From assembly GCF_914271435.1 (NCBI RefSeq), contig NZ_CAJZAI010000002.1, positions 496,001-560,000 on the forward strand: a DNA stretch of 64,000 bases. Direction: 5' to 3'. The notes beneath the pieces are model-generated. The model was not told the origin of the DNA and searched no databases. It saw only the letters and a program-made list of their open reading frames with translations. Numbering within the stretch: position 1 is the first letter of the stretch; every line of letters starts with the position of its first letter. Of this stretch, positions 8,767-17,488 are shown in pieces. Source of the DNA: Cupriavidus laharis (lineage in GTDB: Bacteria; Pseudomonadota; Gammaproteobacteria; Burkholderiales; Burkholderiaceae). The translations under genes and the position numbers were made by a program.

Positions 8767-10773
8767 ATGTCGATGAACGAGGCCGTCCTTGCCGCACCGC
8801 GAGTCGCTATTGCGGCCGCCGCGCCGGCCGTGCCGGACGCCCTGGAAGCCGGTATCGGCCATGCGCTCGATGCCCTGCTGGCCCAGCAGAATGTGGACGG
8901 GCATTGGGTCTACGAGCTGGAAGCCGACGCCACCATCCCGGCCGAATACGTGCTCATGGTGCACTACCTGGGCGAGACGCCTGACCTGGCGCTGGAAGCC
9001 CGCATCGGGCGCTACCTCCGGCGCATCCAGAATGCCGACGGCGGCTGGCCGCTGTTCCATGAGGGCCGCTCGGACATCAGCGCCAGCGTGAAGGCCTATT
9101 TTGCGCTGAAGATGGCCGGCGACGATCCGCAGGCCCCGCACATGGCGCGCGCGCGCGCTGCCATCCTGGCCATGGGCGGTGCGGAAGCGAGCAACGTCTT
9201 CACGCGCACGCTGCTGGCGCTGTACGGCGTGATGCCCTGGAAGGCGGTGCCGATGATGCCGGTGGAAATCATGCTGCTGCCGCAGTGGTTCCCGTTCCAC
9301 CTGTCCAAGGTGTCGTACTGGGCCCGCACGGTGATTGTGCCGCTGCTGGTGCTGAACAGCCTGCGGCCGCGGGCGCGCAACCCGCGCAAGGTCGGCATCG
9401 ACGAGTTGTTCGCCGGATCCCGCGAAACAGTACGGCTGCCGCATAAGGCTCCGCACCAGCATGCCGGCTGGTACTCGCTGTTCCGTGGTGCCGATGCACT
9501 GCTGCGCACCGCCGAGCCCGTCATGCCGCGGGGCCTGCGCCGCCGCGCCATCGACGCGGCGAAGGCGTTCGTGCGCGAGCGGCTCAACGGCGAAGACGGG
9601 CTTGGCGCGATCTTTCCGGCCATGGCGAACTCGGTGATGATGTTCGACGTGCTCGGTATTCCGCCCGACGATCCGGACCGCGCGGTGGCGCGGCGCTCGA
9701 TCGAGAAGCTGCTGGTGGTGCATGGCGACGAAGCCTACTGCCAGCCATGCCTGTCGCCGGTCTGGGATACCGCGCTGGCCGCGCATGCGCTGCTGGAAAC
9801 CGGCGGGCCGCGCGCCACCGCCGCGGTCAGCCGCGCGCTGGACTGGCTGCGCCCGCTGCAGGTACTCGACGTGCGCGGCGATTGGACTGTACGCCGCTCA
9901 CGCGTGCGGCCGGGCGGCTGGGCATTCCAGTACGCCAATCCACACTACCCCGACGTGGACGACACCGCGGCGGTTGCTGCGGCGATGAACCGCGCCGCGC
10001 TTGCGGAACACGCTGCCCCGAACTCCGACCCGAACGCGGAAGCAGTCGCGCGCGCGATCGAGTGGATCGTCGGCATGCAGAGCGGCAACGGCGGCTGGGG
10101 CGCGTTCGAGCCGGAGAACACACATCTCTACCTGAACAACATCCCGTTTGCCGACCATGGGGCGTTGCTCGACCCGCCCACGGCCGACGTGTCGGCACGC
10201 TGCCTGTCCATGCTGTGCCAGACCGGCGCCACGCCCGACAGGAGCGAACCGGCCGCACGCGCGCTGCAATACCTGCTGGCCGAACAGATGCCTGACGGAA
10301 GCTGGTTCGGGCGCTGGGGCACCAACTACATCTACGGCACCTGGAGCGCCTTGTGCGCGCTCAACGCGGCAGGCCTGGGCCCAGAGGCGCCGCCGGTGCG
10401 GCACGCCGCCGAATGGCTGGCCGGCATCCAGAACGCCGATGGCGGCTGGGGCGAGGACGGCGACAGCTACAAGCTCGAATACGGCGGCTACGAACGCGCG
10501 CCCAGCGTGGCATCGCAAACGGCCTGGGCGCTGCTTGGGCTGATGGCGGCCGGCCAGGCGGAGCATCCTGCCGTGGCACGCGGTATCGGCTACCTGCTGC
10601 GCACGCAGCAGGCCGATGGCCTGTGGCACGAACCGCGCTTCACCGCAGTAGGCTTCCCGCGCGTGTTCTACCTGCGCTATCACGGCTATGCCCGCTACTT
10701 CCCGCTGTGGGCGCTGGCGCGCTACCGCAACCTGCGGCGCAGCGGCAAGCGCCAGGTGGCATGGGGACTGTGA
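8767..10773 (+). CDS. shc: Squalene-hopene cyclase
   Basis: Membrane-associated cyclase that folds squalene into hopene/hopanol. The 668 residues show several QW repeats (QNADGGW, QSGNGGWGAFE, QMPDGSW, QNADGGWGED, QQADGLW) and the catalytic acid motif DVDD at residues 396-399, equivalent to DXDD of Alicyclobacillus SHC. ATG 8767 follows AAGGAG at 7 bp; the longer open frame upstream overlaps hpnD in another frame and is not coding. It sits between hpnD and hpnG, a classic hopanoid order. Confidence 0.96.
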   Translation: MSMNEAVLAAPRVAIAAAAPAVPDALEAGIGHALDALLAQQNVDGHWVYELEADATIPAEYVLMVHYLGETPDLALEARIGRYLRRIQNADGGWPLFHEGRSDISASVKAYFALKMAGDDPQAPHMARARAAILAMGGAEASNVFTRTLLALYGVMPWKAVPMMPVEIMLLPQWFPFHLSKVSYWARTVIVPLLVLNSLRPRARNPRKVGIDELFAGSRETVRLPHKAPHQHAGWYSLFRGADALLRTAEPVMPRGLRRRAIDAAKAFVRERLNGEDGLGAIFPAMANSVMMFDVLGIPPDDPDRAVARRSIEKLLVVHGDEAYCQPCLSPVWDTALAAHALLETGGPRATAAVSRALDWLRPLQVLDVRGDWTVRRSRVRPGGWAFQYANPHYPDVDDTAAVAAAMNRAALAEHAAPNSDPNAEAVARAIEWIVGMQSGNGGWGAFEPENTHLYLNNIPFADHGALLDPPTADVSARCLSMLCQTGATPDRSEPAARALQYLLAEQMPDGSWFGRWGTNYIYGTWSALCALNAAGLGPEAPPVRHAAEWLAGIQNADGGWGEDGDSYKLEYGGYERAPSVASQTAWALLGLMAAGQAEHPAVARGIGYLLRTQQADGLWHEPRFTAVGFPRVFYLRYHGYARYFPLWALARYRNLRRSGKRQVAWGL

Positions 10774-11489
10774 CAGGCACGCCGGACGAGAGTGTCTTGA
10801 GCCGGCCCTGCGTGCTCGTTGTCTGCGGCATGGATTTCGAAGCGCGCATCGCCGCGGGGCCGGGCTGCGAAGTTGTGTACGGCCTGCGCGGCGCGGCACT
10901 GGGCGCGGCCATCGAGCGCCGAGCCGATGCATGCACCGGCATCCTCAGCTTCGGCGTGGCCGGCGGGCTCGATCCCGCGCTTGTGCCGGGCGCGGTCATC
11001 ATTGCCACGAGCGTGCGTGACGAGTCCAACGGCGCGTCCACGCCGGCCGATCCGGCCTGGGTACGCACGCTGATGCAGACACTGCCGCAGGCGGTATCCG
11101 GCGCCCTCGCCGGCTCGGACACCGCTGTGGCGACGCTCGCCGACAAGGCTGCCCTGTACGCCGCCAGCGGCGCACTGGCCGTCGACATGGAGTCTCACAT
11201 CGCCGCCCGCATCGCGCGCAGCCACGGACTGCCGTTCGCGGCCTGCCGCGTGGTGATCGATCCGGCCACGCGCGCAGTCCCGCCGCTGGCGCTGGCAGGC
11301 ATGGGAAGCGACGGGCGCACCGATGTCGGCGCGGTCATGGCCGGGTTACTGAAATCGCCGTGGCAATTGCCGGCGCTGATGCGACTCGGGCGCGATGCTG
11401 CTGCGGCACGCGCGAGTCTGTTGGCGGTTCGGCGGGCTGTCGGTCAGGACTTTGCACTCAGCAACTGGGCTACGTGCCAACAGGACTGA
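10761..11489 (+). CDS. hpnG: HpnG, hopanoid-associated nucleoside phosphorylase
   Basis: Purine-nucleoside-phosphorylase-family protein; HpnG removes adenine from adenosylhopane on the way to ribosylhopane and bacteriohopanetetrol. The sequence shows the family core: VCGMDFEARI near the start, LSFGVAGGLDP, and the substrate-binding segment VDMES. It has 242 residues from ATG 10761, overlapping shc by 13 bp. A GTG at 10770 overlapping the shc stop as GTGA is an equally plausible start (239 residues). Coupling to shc and the family match make the hopanoid role likely. HpnH, which makes adenosylhopane, is not nearby. Confidence 0.85.
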   Translation: MGTVTGTPDESVLSRPCVLVVCGMDFEARIAAGPGCEVVYGLRGAALGAAIERRADACTGILSFGVAGGLDPALVPGAVIIATSVRDESNGASTPADPAWVRTLMQTLPQAVSGALAGSDTAVATLADKAALYAASGALAVDMESHIAARIARSHGLPFAACRVVIDPATRAVPPLALAGMGSDGRTDVGAVMAGLLKSPWQLPALMRLGRDAAAARASLLAVRRAVGQDFALSNWATCQQD

Positions 11490-11538
11490 CCAGTGTTCGC
11501 CGGTGCTGAATCCGACGAAGGCTTCCGTTCCTGGTGCC

Positions 11539-12795
11539 TCACCCGAATTTCCGCGCCGCATCCAGCGCCAGCCCCGACCCGATCCCCCCGAACAGGTCCC
11601 CTTCCACCCGCCGCGCCTGCGGCAGCAGTTCACCAAGCCGTTGCCGCAACAGCGGCACGCTGCTGGAACCGCCCGTGAACAGGATGGTGTCGACCGACTC
11701 CGCCTTCACGCCCGCCGAAGCCAGCATGTCCTGCACGGTCTTTTCGGTTTTGGCCACGAGCTTGCCGATGGACTGGTCGAACGCTTCACGCGTGATCGAG
11801 AGCATCAGTTCGGGCTCGATGCGATGCAGGTCCACGTCGGTCCGGTCCGTCCCCGAGAGCGCGATCTTGGCTGCTTCCATCTGGATGGCCAGCCAGTGGC
11901 CCGCACGCTCGCGGATCAGGCGGATCAGCCGGTCGAGCATCGCGGTGTCGGCCGCGTCGCGGTAGTTGTCCATCACGATCGACCACGCCTTGCGCGTGTA
12001 GACGAGGTTGATGGTGTGCCAGCTCGCCAGGTCGAAGTACTGCCCCGACGGCATTTCCTTGCCGTTGCGAAGCTTGCTGCCCAGGCCCAGCAGCGGCATG
12101 GCACGGGCCAGGCTCAATGCGCGGTCGAAGTCGGTGCCGCCGATGTGCACGCCGCCATTGGCCAGGATGTCTTCGCGCCGGTCGATCCGGCTGGCGCGCT
12201 CCGGCGACAGCCGGACCAGCGAGAAGTCCGACGTGCCGCCGCCGATATCGGCAACCATCACGAGCTCTTCCTGCTGGATCCTGGCTTCGTAGTCGAACGC
12301 GGCCGCGATCGGCTCGTACTGGAACTCGATGTCGCGGAAGCCGGCATCGCGCGCGATGTCGGCAAGCGTTTGCTCGGCCACCCGGTCAGCCTGCGGGTCT
12401 TCGTCGATGAAGAACACCGGACGGCCCAGCACCGCGCGCGTGAACGTAGTGCCCGCGGCGCGCTCCGCGCGTCCTTTCAGTTCGCTGATGAAGTGCGCCA
12501 GCAGCTTGCGGAAGGGCATGGCCTGCCCCATCACTTCGGTGCTGTCTTCCATCATCGACGTGCCGAGCAGGCTCTTGAGCGAGCGCATCAGCCGGCCTTC
12601 GTAGCCGGCAAGGTAGTCCTCCAGCGCCGCGCGGCCATAGCTGACCAGCGGGTCTTCGGCATGGAAGAAGATCACTGAAGGCAGCGTGAGCTTGCCGTCT
12701 TCCAGCGGCAAGAGCGCGGCCGGATGGCCGGGGCGGGTCCAGCCCACCGTGGAGTTGGACGTGCCGAAGTCCAGGCCGCATGCGTTTGACATCAT
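11539..12795 (-). CDS. Hsp70-family ATPase, YegD type
   Basis: Actin-fold ATPase related to DnaK, of the YegD subgroup whose client is unknown. Phosphate-1 motif GLDFGTSNS, phosphate-2 motif VADIGGGTSDFS and the C-lobe adenosine motif FTGGSSSVPLL are all present. With 418 residues it holds the nucleotide-binding domain plus an insert but no DnaK-type substrate-binding domain or lid. Starts TTG 12798, ATG 12795 and ATG 12792 are adjacent; 12795 is used. It is a single gene, convergent with hpnG and divergent from the Bug operon. No J-domain or nucleotide-exchange partner is nearby. Confidence 0.88.
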   Translation of the reverse strand: MMSNACGLDFGTSNSTVGWTRPGHPAALLPLEDGKLTLPSVIFFHAEDPLVSYGRAALEDYLAGYEGRLMRSLKSLLGTSMMEDSTEVMGQAMPFRKLLAHFISELKGRAERAAGTTFTRAVLGRPVFFIDEDPQADRVAEQTLADIARDAGFRDIEFQYEPIAAAFDYEARIQQEELVMVADIGGGTSDFSLVRLSPERASRIDRREDILANGGVHIGGTDFDRALSLARAMPLLGLGSKLRNGKEMPSGQYFDLASWHTINLVYTRKAWSIVMDNYRDAADTAMLDRLIRLIRERAGHWLAIQMEAAKIALSGTDRTDVDLHRIEPELMLSITREAFDQSIGKLVAKTEKTVQDMLASAGVKAESVDTILFTGGSSSVPLLRQRLGELLPQARRVEGDLFGGIGSGLALDAARKFG

Positions 12796-12900
12796 CAATT
12801 CCGATTTTTCCGTACAACCACTGCAATTCCCCTGCGCGAGCCAACGGGCGGGAGCAGGCCGGGCGCCATTGTAGTGGCAGATGGCAACCGAGTTCGGACC

Positions 12901-12929
12901 TTGACACCTTTGGTGGCCCCTCCTATGCT
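12901..12929 (+). promoter_or_regulatory. Strong sigma70 promoter of the Bug/CoA-transferase operon
   Basis: Perfect TTGACA at 12901-12906, exactly 17 bp, then TATGCT at 12924-12929. The start site would be near 12936, just before the inverted repeat at 12941-12971 and about 60 bp before the operon's first ATG at 12995. It is one of the best promoter matches in the window. Confidence 0.75.
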
Positions 12930-12940
12930 GCGTACGTTCT

Positions 12941-12971
12941 TTCTATAAGATTAACGTTCTGTCTTATAGAA
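12941..12971 (+). promoter_or_regulatory. Inverted-repeat operator downstream of the promoter
   Basis: Perfect 10-bp arms TTCTATAAGA and TCTTATAGAA separated by 11 bp. The position, just past the predicted transcription start and before the RBS, suits a repressor roadblock. The sequence TATAGAAC at the right arm (12965-12972) recurs at 18304-18311 upstream of the IclR-family gene, which suggests that protein as the binder. Confidence 0.6.
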
Positions 12972-12994
12972 CATTACAAATACCAGGAGACGAT

Positions 12995-13990
12995 ATGACT
13001 TTCCCGCACCGCCGCAAGCTTCACCCGTGTGTCCACGCACTGCTTTGCCTCGCCATCCCCGCCTTCATGGCAGCCGCGGCGCCGGTCCGCGCTGACACCT
13101 ACCCGAGCCAGCCCGTGCGCCTGGTGGTGCCGTTCCCGCCGGCGGGCGGCACCGACGTGCTGTCGCGGCTGGTATTCAACAAGGTGGGTGTGGCTACGCA
13201 CTGGAACGTGGTGGTGGAAAACCGCGCCGGCGCCGGCGGCAATATTGGCCTGGACGTCGTCGCCAAGGCCAGGCCGGACGGCTACACGCTTGGCATGGGG
13301 CAGACCGCCAACCTGGCGATCAATCCGACGCTGTACCCCAGGATGCCCTATGACTCGGTGAAGGACTTCACGCCAGTAGTGCTCGTGTCCGCCCAGCCAG
13401 TCGTGCTGATCGTGCGGGCCGATTCGCCGTACAAGACGGTGGCGGACCTCGTAGCGGGAGCCAGGGCGAAGCCGCTGTCGATGGCCTCGGCCGGTACCGG
13501 CACCGTGGGTCACCTGACCGGCGAGATGTTCGCGTGCCGCGCCGGCATCAAGGTACTGCACGTACCGTACAAGGGCGCGTCGCCGGCGCTGACCGATCTG
13601 CTGGGCGGCCAGACCGACTTCTATTTCGCCACGCCGCCGATTGCCATGCCGATGATCAAGGCCGGCAAGATCCGCGCGCTGGCTGTCACGTCCGGCAAGC
13701 GCCTGCCCCTGCTATCCGCCGTGCCGACGGTGGCCGAGTCCGGCTACGCCGGCTTCCAGGCCGAAGACTGGAAGGCGCTGGTGGCGCCGGCAGGCACCTC
13801 GGCGGAAGTGGTGAAGCGCCTCAATACCGAAGTCAACAAGGCACTGGCACAGCCCGACACCGTCAGCAAGCTGCGCGAGGAAGGCAGCGACCCGCGCGGT
13901 GGCAGCGCCCAGGACCTGGCGGCCTTCATCAAGGCCGAGAACGCACGCTGGGGCGCGATCGTGAAGGAATCGGGCGCGCGCGTAGAGTAA
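12995..13990 (+). CDS. Bug-family (TctC-like) periplasmic solute receptor
   Basis: Secreted binding protein of the tripartite-tricarboxylate receptor family, which in Burkholderiales binds carboxylates and is often unlinked to a transporter. The 331 residues start with a signal peptide (about 1-33, cut near VRADTYPSQP), then the family signatures PVRLVVPFPPAGGTDVLSRL and NRAGAGGNIG. The RBS (CAGGAGA) lies just before ATG 12995. It is the first gene of a three-gene operon with a class III CoA-transferase and a citryl-CoA-lyase-like enzyme. No TctA/TctB membrane partners are adjacent, as is usual for Bug proteins. Confidence 0.92.
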   Translation: MTFPHRRKLHPCVHALLCLAIPAFMAAAAPVRADTYPSQPVRLVVPFPPAGGTDVLSRLVFNKVGVATHWNVVVENRAGAGGNIGLDVVAKARPDGYTLGMGQTANLAINPTLYPRMPYDSVKDFTPVVLVSAQPVVLIVRADSPYKTVADLVAGARAKPLSMASAGTGTVGHLTGEMFACRAGIKVLHVPYKGASPALTDLLGGQTDFYFATPPIAMPMIKAGKIRALAVTSGKRLPLLSAVPTVAESGYAGFQAEDWKALVAPAGTSAEVVKRLNTEVNKALAQPDTVSKLREEGSDPRGGSAQDLAAFIKAENARWGAIVKESGARVE

Positions 13991-14055
13991 TCGTCGCTGT
14001 CGCGGCCCATCCGGCATATCTCCCCCCCGCCCCGTATTCCGCAGGAATCCCCATC

Positions 14056-15255
14056 ATGCAAAAGCCGTTGCGCCATGTGCGCGTACTCGACCTGACCAAT
14101 GTGCTGGCCGGCCCCTTCTGCTGCCACCAGCTTGCGCACATGGGCGCCGAGGTCATCAAGGTGGAAACGCCGGGCACCGGCGATCTGGCGCGCCAGCTTG
14201 GCGCGGACGCTGAACTGAACCAGCGCCTGATGGGCGTATCGTTCCTCGCGCAGAACCCGGGCAAGCAGTCCATCACCCTCAACCTCAAGCACGCGCGCGG
14301 CAAGGAAGTGTTCCGCAAGCTGGTGCAGAGTGCCGATGTCGTGGTCGAGAACTTCCGCCCTGGCGTCATGGCCCGCCTGGGCCTGGGCTACGACACGCTG
14401 AAGCAGGACAACCGCCGCCTGATCTACTGCGCCATCTCCGGTTTCGGCCAGGACGGGCCGCTGTCCGACCTGCCCGCGTACGACCAGATCATCCAGGGCA
14501 TGTCCGGCGTGATGAGCATCACCGGCGATGCGCAGACGGCGCCATACCGCGTCGGCTACCCGGTATCGGACACCATTGGCGGCATCACGGCGGCGTTCGC
14601 CATTGCGGCGTCGCTGGCGGATCATCAGCGTACCGAGAGCTACTTCATCGACGTGTCGATGCTCGAAGCCACGCTCGCCACGATGGGCTGGGTCGTGTCG
14701 AACCACCTCATTGCCGGCAAGGCTCCGACCCCGATGGGCAATGAAAACTTCACCGCCAGCCCGTCCGGCACCTTCCGCACCGGCGCGGGCCTGCTGAACA
14801 TCGCCGCCAACAAGCAGGAGCAGTTCGAGGCCGTATGCCGCGTGGTGGGCCGCCCGGACCTGATCACCGACGAACGCTTCGCCGTGCGCCAGGACCGCCT
14901 GGCAAATCGCGCCGCACTGACGCAGGCACTGGAAGCCGAACTGGCCACGAAGGCCGCCGACGAATGGTGGGCCCTGCTCAACGAGGCCGGCGTCCCGGCC
15001 GGCCCGGTGCTGGGCGTGCCGCAGACGCTGGCGCAGCCGCAGGTGCGCGACCGCGGCATGATCGGCACGTACACCGACGTGCCCGGGGTGGGCCGCGATA
15101 TCCGCCTGGTGCGCACCGGCTTCAAGCTGAACCGTGAAGCCCCGTCGGTAGATACCCCGCCGCCGCAGCTTGGCGAGCACACGCAGCAGATCCTTGCCGG
15201 CCTGGGCTATACCGAGGCTGAAATCGACACCCTCAGACAGGAGCGCGCAGTATGA
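14056..15255 (+). CDS. CaiB/BaiF-type (class III) CoA-transferase
   Basis: Cytoplasmic enzyme that moves CoA between an acyl-CoA and a free carboxylate through an aspartyl anhydride. Its 399 residues show the family start VRVLDLTNVLAGPFCCHQLAHMG and VVENFRPG; the likely catalytic Asp lies in PAYDQIIQGMSG. The stop overlaps the ATG of the next gene by 4 bp (ATGA), so the two are translationally coupled. ATG 14056 is chosen because homology begins there; the long upstream extension is out-of-frame Bug sequence. The substrate is not identifiable from sequence; the neighbour suggests a citrate-like acid. Confidence 0.88.
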   Translation: MQKPLRHVRVLDLTNVLAGPFCCHQLAHMGAEVIKVETPGTGDLARQLGADAELNQRLMGVSFLAQNPGKQSITLNLKHARGKEVFRKLVQSADVVVENFRPGVMARLGLGYDTLKQDNRRLIYCAISGFGQDGPLSDLPAYDQIIQGMSGVMSITGDAQTAPYRVGYPVSDTIGGITAAFAIAASLADHQRTESYFIDVSMLEATLATMGWVVSNHLIAGKAPTPMGNENFTASPSGTFRTGAGLLNIAANKQEQFEAVCRVVGRPDLITDERFAVRQDRLANRAALTQALEAELATKAADEWWALLNEAGVPAGPVLGVPQTLAQPQVRDRGMIGTYTDVPGVGRDIRLVRTGFKLNREAPSVDTPPPQLGEHTQQILAGLGYTEAEIDTLRQERAV

Positions 15256-16100
15256 GCGAGATGAGCCAGACCATGGACCCCGGCCAGCAACTGTCCCAGG
15301 ACTGGTGGCGCACCGGGATCATCGACATGCGCCCCGGCGAGATCCGCTACCGCGGCTACCCGATCGAGCAGCTGATCGGCCAGGTATCGTTTGCGCAGAT
15401 GATCTGGCTGATGCTGCGCGGCGAGCTGCCCGGCCCCGGGCAGGGCGAGCTGCTCGATGCGGCGCTGATGGCGGCCGTGGATCACGGACCGCAGGCGCCC
15501 AGCATCGCCATTGCGCGCATGGCGGCCACGTGCGGCGTTGGCCTGAACAACGCGATGGCCTCGGCGGTCAACGTGCTCGGCGACGTGCACGGCGGCGCCG
15601 GCGAGCAGGCGGTTGAGCTATACCAGGACATCGCGCGGCGTATCGATGCGGGCGCCGGACCGGACCAGGCGGTCAGCGCCGGCCTGCAGCACTACCGCGA
15701 CCTGCATGGCAAGTTCGTGTCGGGCTTCGGCCATCGCTTCCATCCTGTGGATCCGCGCGCGCCGCGCCTGCTGGCGCTCGTGGACCAGGCCGCGGAGAAG
15801 GGCGTGGTGAATGGCCGCTACGCCGCCATTGCGCGAGCCGTGGAGCGCACGCTCGGTGAAGGCCGCAGCAAGCCGGTGCCAATGAATATCGACGGCGCCA
15901 CGGCGGTCATCTATGCGGAACTCGGCTTCCCGGCGCCGCTGGCGCGCGGGCTGTTCTGCCTGTCGCGCTCGGTCGGCATCCTTGCGCATGCGTGGGAACA
16001 GACACAGCAGGGCGGCCGCAACAAGGGGCCGATCCCGCGCCAGTTCCTGTGGACCTACGACGGTGTGCCGCAGCGCGACGTGCCCGGGCCCCGAGCCTGA
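15252..16100 (+). CDS. Citrate-synthase-fold protein, citryl-CoA lyase-like
   Basis: A 282-residue member of the citrate synthase superfamily, much shorter than citrate synthase (about 430) and close to stand-alone citryl-CoA lyases. The active-site triad is visible: His in GDVHGGAGE, His/Arg in SGFGHRFHPVDPRA, and Asp in VPMNIDGA. The family either cleaves citryl-CoA (or an analogue) to acetyl-CoA and an oxoacid or runs the reverse. Coupling by ATGA overlap to a CoA-transferase fits activation followed by cleavage. True substrate unknown; a synthase acting on a related oxoacid is the main alternative. Confidence 0.75.
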   Translation: MSEMSQTMDPGQQLSQDWWRTGIIDMRPGEIRYRGYPIEQLIGQVSFAQMIWLMLRGELPGPGQGELLDAALMAAVDHGPQAPSIAIARMAATCGVGLNNAMASAVNVLGDVHGGAGEQAVELYQDIARRIDAGAGPDQAVSAGLQHYRDLHGKFVSGFGHRFHPVDPRAPRLLALVDQAAEKGVVNGRYAAIARAVERTLGEGRSKPVPMNIDGATAVIYAELGFPAPLARGLFCLSRSVGILAHAWEQTQQGGRNKGPIPRQFLWTYDGVPQRDVPGPRA

Positions 16101-16106
16101 TGCCCC

Positions 16107-17336
16107 TCAGGCCGCCGGCGTCATGATCTGGCTGGTCACGCGGACCAGCGACGGCGCCGGCGCCCCGTCCAGCGTGGAAGACGCCACGACGTAGCGGTCA
16201 CGGCCTTGCTGCTTGGCCCGGTAGAGCGCGCGGTCGGCATCGGCAAACAGGGTGCGCCACAGCAGTTCCTTGCTGCCGGCCGCGCCGCGCAGCTGCGCCA
16301 CGCCGATGCTCACCGAGGCAAAGCACTCCTGCCCCGGCAGCGCAATCGCGCGGACCTTGCGCAGGATGCGGTTGGCCAGTGCGGTGGCCTGGTGTTCATC
16401 GGTGTGCGGACAGAGGATGCAGAACTCCTCGCCGCCGTAGCGTCCGGCCACGTCGGAGGCACGGCGCGAATTGTCCAGCGCCTGGGCGACTTCACGCAGC
16501 ACGGCGTCGCCGGCGTGGTGGCCGCACGTGTCGTTGACCTGCTTGAAGTGGTCGATATCGATCACCAGGCACGACAGCGGCTGGCCGTCGCGCTGCCAGC
16601 GCGCCACCAGGCCGAGCGCCGACATGTCGAGCGCGCCGCGGTTGAGCAGGCCGGTCAGCGCATCGACGCGCGCGCCGCTTTCGTTGTTGGCGATGATCTG
16701 CTCCATCGCCATCACTGTGAAGCCGAACAGCCCGAGCAGCCCCGCGATCAGCGGCGCCAGCGCCCAGACGGAGCCCGCCGGGCCGGCAAAGAACAGCGTG
16801 AAGTCATGATGGTCGGCACCGACCTGGCTGGCACCGACGAGCTGGGTCGCCAACTGCACCAGGGTGGACACGAGCACCAGCGGTGCGCCGATGCTGCGCC
16901 GCCCGCGCCCGGTACGCACCAGCGTGCCGATCGTCGCCAGCGAGATCAGGGCCAGGATGCCGCAAACGGCTGCCTGCAGCACCCGCGCCCCGTCGGGCAG
17001 GCCGGAGGAAGTGGCAGTCAGCCCCAGCACGGCCACGCCGGCCGCCGCCAGCGGACCGGCATGCGAGCGCAGGCCGTAGTACACGCGCACGCCGCGATAG
17101 ATCAGCAGCCAACCCACCACGAAGGCGCCCGCGCCGGCCATGCCCAGGTGTGGGGCGCCGCCGGCCGCGCTGACCGCCAGCGCGAGGCCGGCGCCGGAGC
17201 CAACGACATAGCCGAACGCCCAGAGCCGCCCTGCCTCGATCGCACGCAGCGCAAATACCAGCCCAGCCGCAATGACCAGCGTGCTGGAAAAGAACACGAT
17301 CATGACGACCGCAATGGTCTGCTGGTCCAGGTGCAC
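16107..17336 (-). CDS. Membrane diguanylate cyclase (GGDEF)
   Basis: Makes c-di-GMP from two GTP. The 409 residues have an N-terminal membrane part with about six to seven hydrophobic segments (within 7-210) acting as sensor, then a GGDEF domain with active site GGEEF at 301-305. The product-inhibition I-site RxxD is intact (RASD, 292-295, five residues before GGEEF). The start is GTG 17336 with AAGGGA 6 bp upstream. It lies between the citryl-lyase operon and the IclR gene on the opposite strand from the operon. Its output could serve the Pel system at the left end, but nothing in the sequence links them. Confidence 0.92.
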   Translation of the reverse strand: MHLDQQTIAVVMIVFFSSTLVIAAGLVFALRAIEAGRLWAFGYVVGSGAGLALAVSAAGGAPHLGMAGAGAFVVGWLLIYRGVRVYYGLRSHAGPLAAAGVAVLGLTATSSGLPDGARVLQAAVCGILALISLATIGTLVRTGRGRRSIGAPLVLVSTLVQLATQLVGASQVGADHHDFTLFFAGPAGSVWALAPLIAGLLGLFGFTVMAMEQIIANNESGARVDALTGLLNRGALDMSALGLVARWQRDGQPLSCLVIDIDHFKQVNDTCGHHAGDAVLREVAQALDNSRRASDVAGRYGGEEFCILCPHTDEHQATALANRILRKVRAIALPGQECFASVSIGVAQLRGAAGSKELLWRTLFADADRALYRAKQQGRDRYVVASSTLDGAPAPSLVRVTSQIMTPAA

Positions 17337-17488
17337 GGAAATCCCTTGACAAAGCCATGAGGCGTGCCGCCAATCGACATGGCGGCACGGCTAAAGGGGG
17401 CGACCGCGAATGATATCCCGCCGCGGCCCTGGCGGGGCACCCCCGACAAGCCGGGTCGCCTCGCCGCAACACCTGCCGGCGACTGGAG

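Noticed and set aside
15252-16100. Ordinary TCA-cycle citrate synthase
   Set aside because: At 282 residues it is far too short, and its operon partner is a CoA-transferase; a citryl-CoA-lyase-like enzyme fits better.
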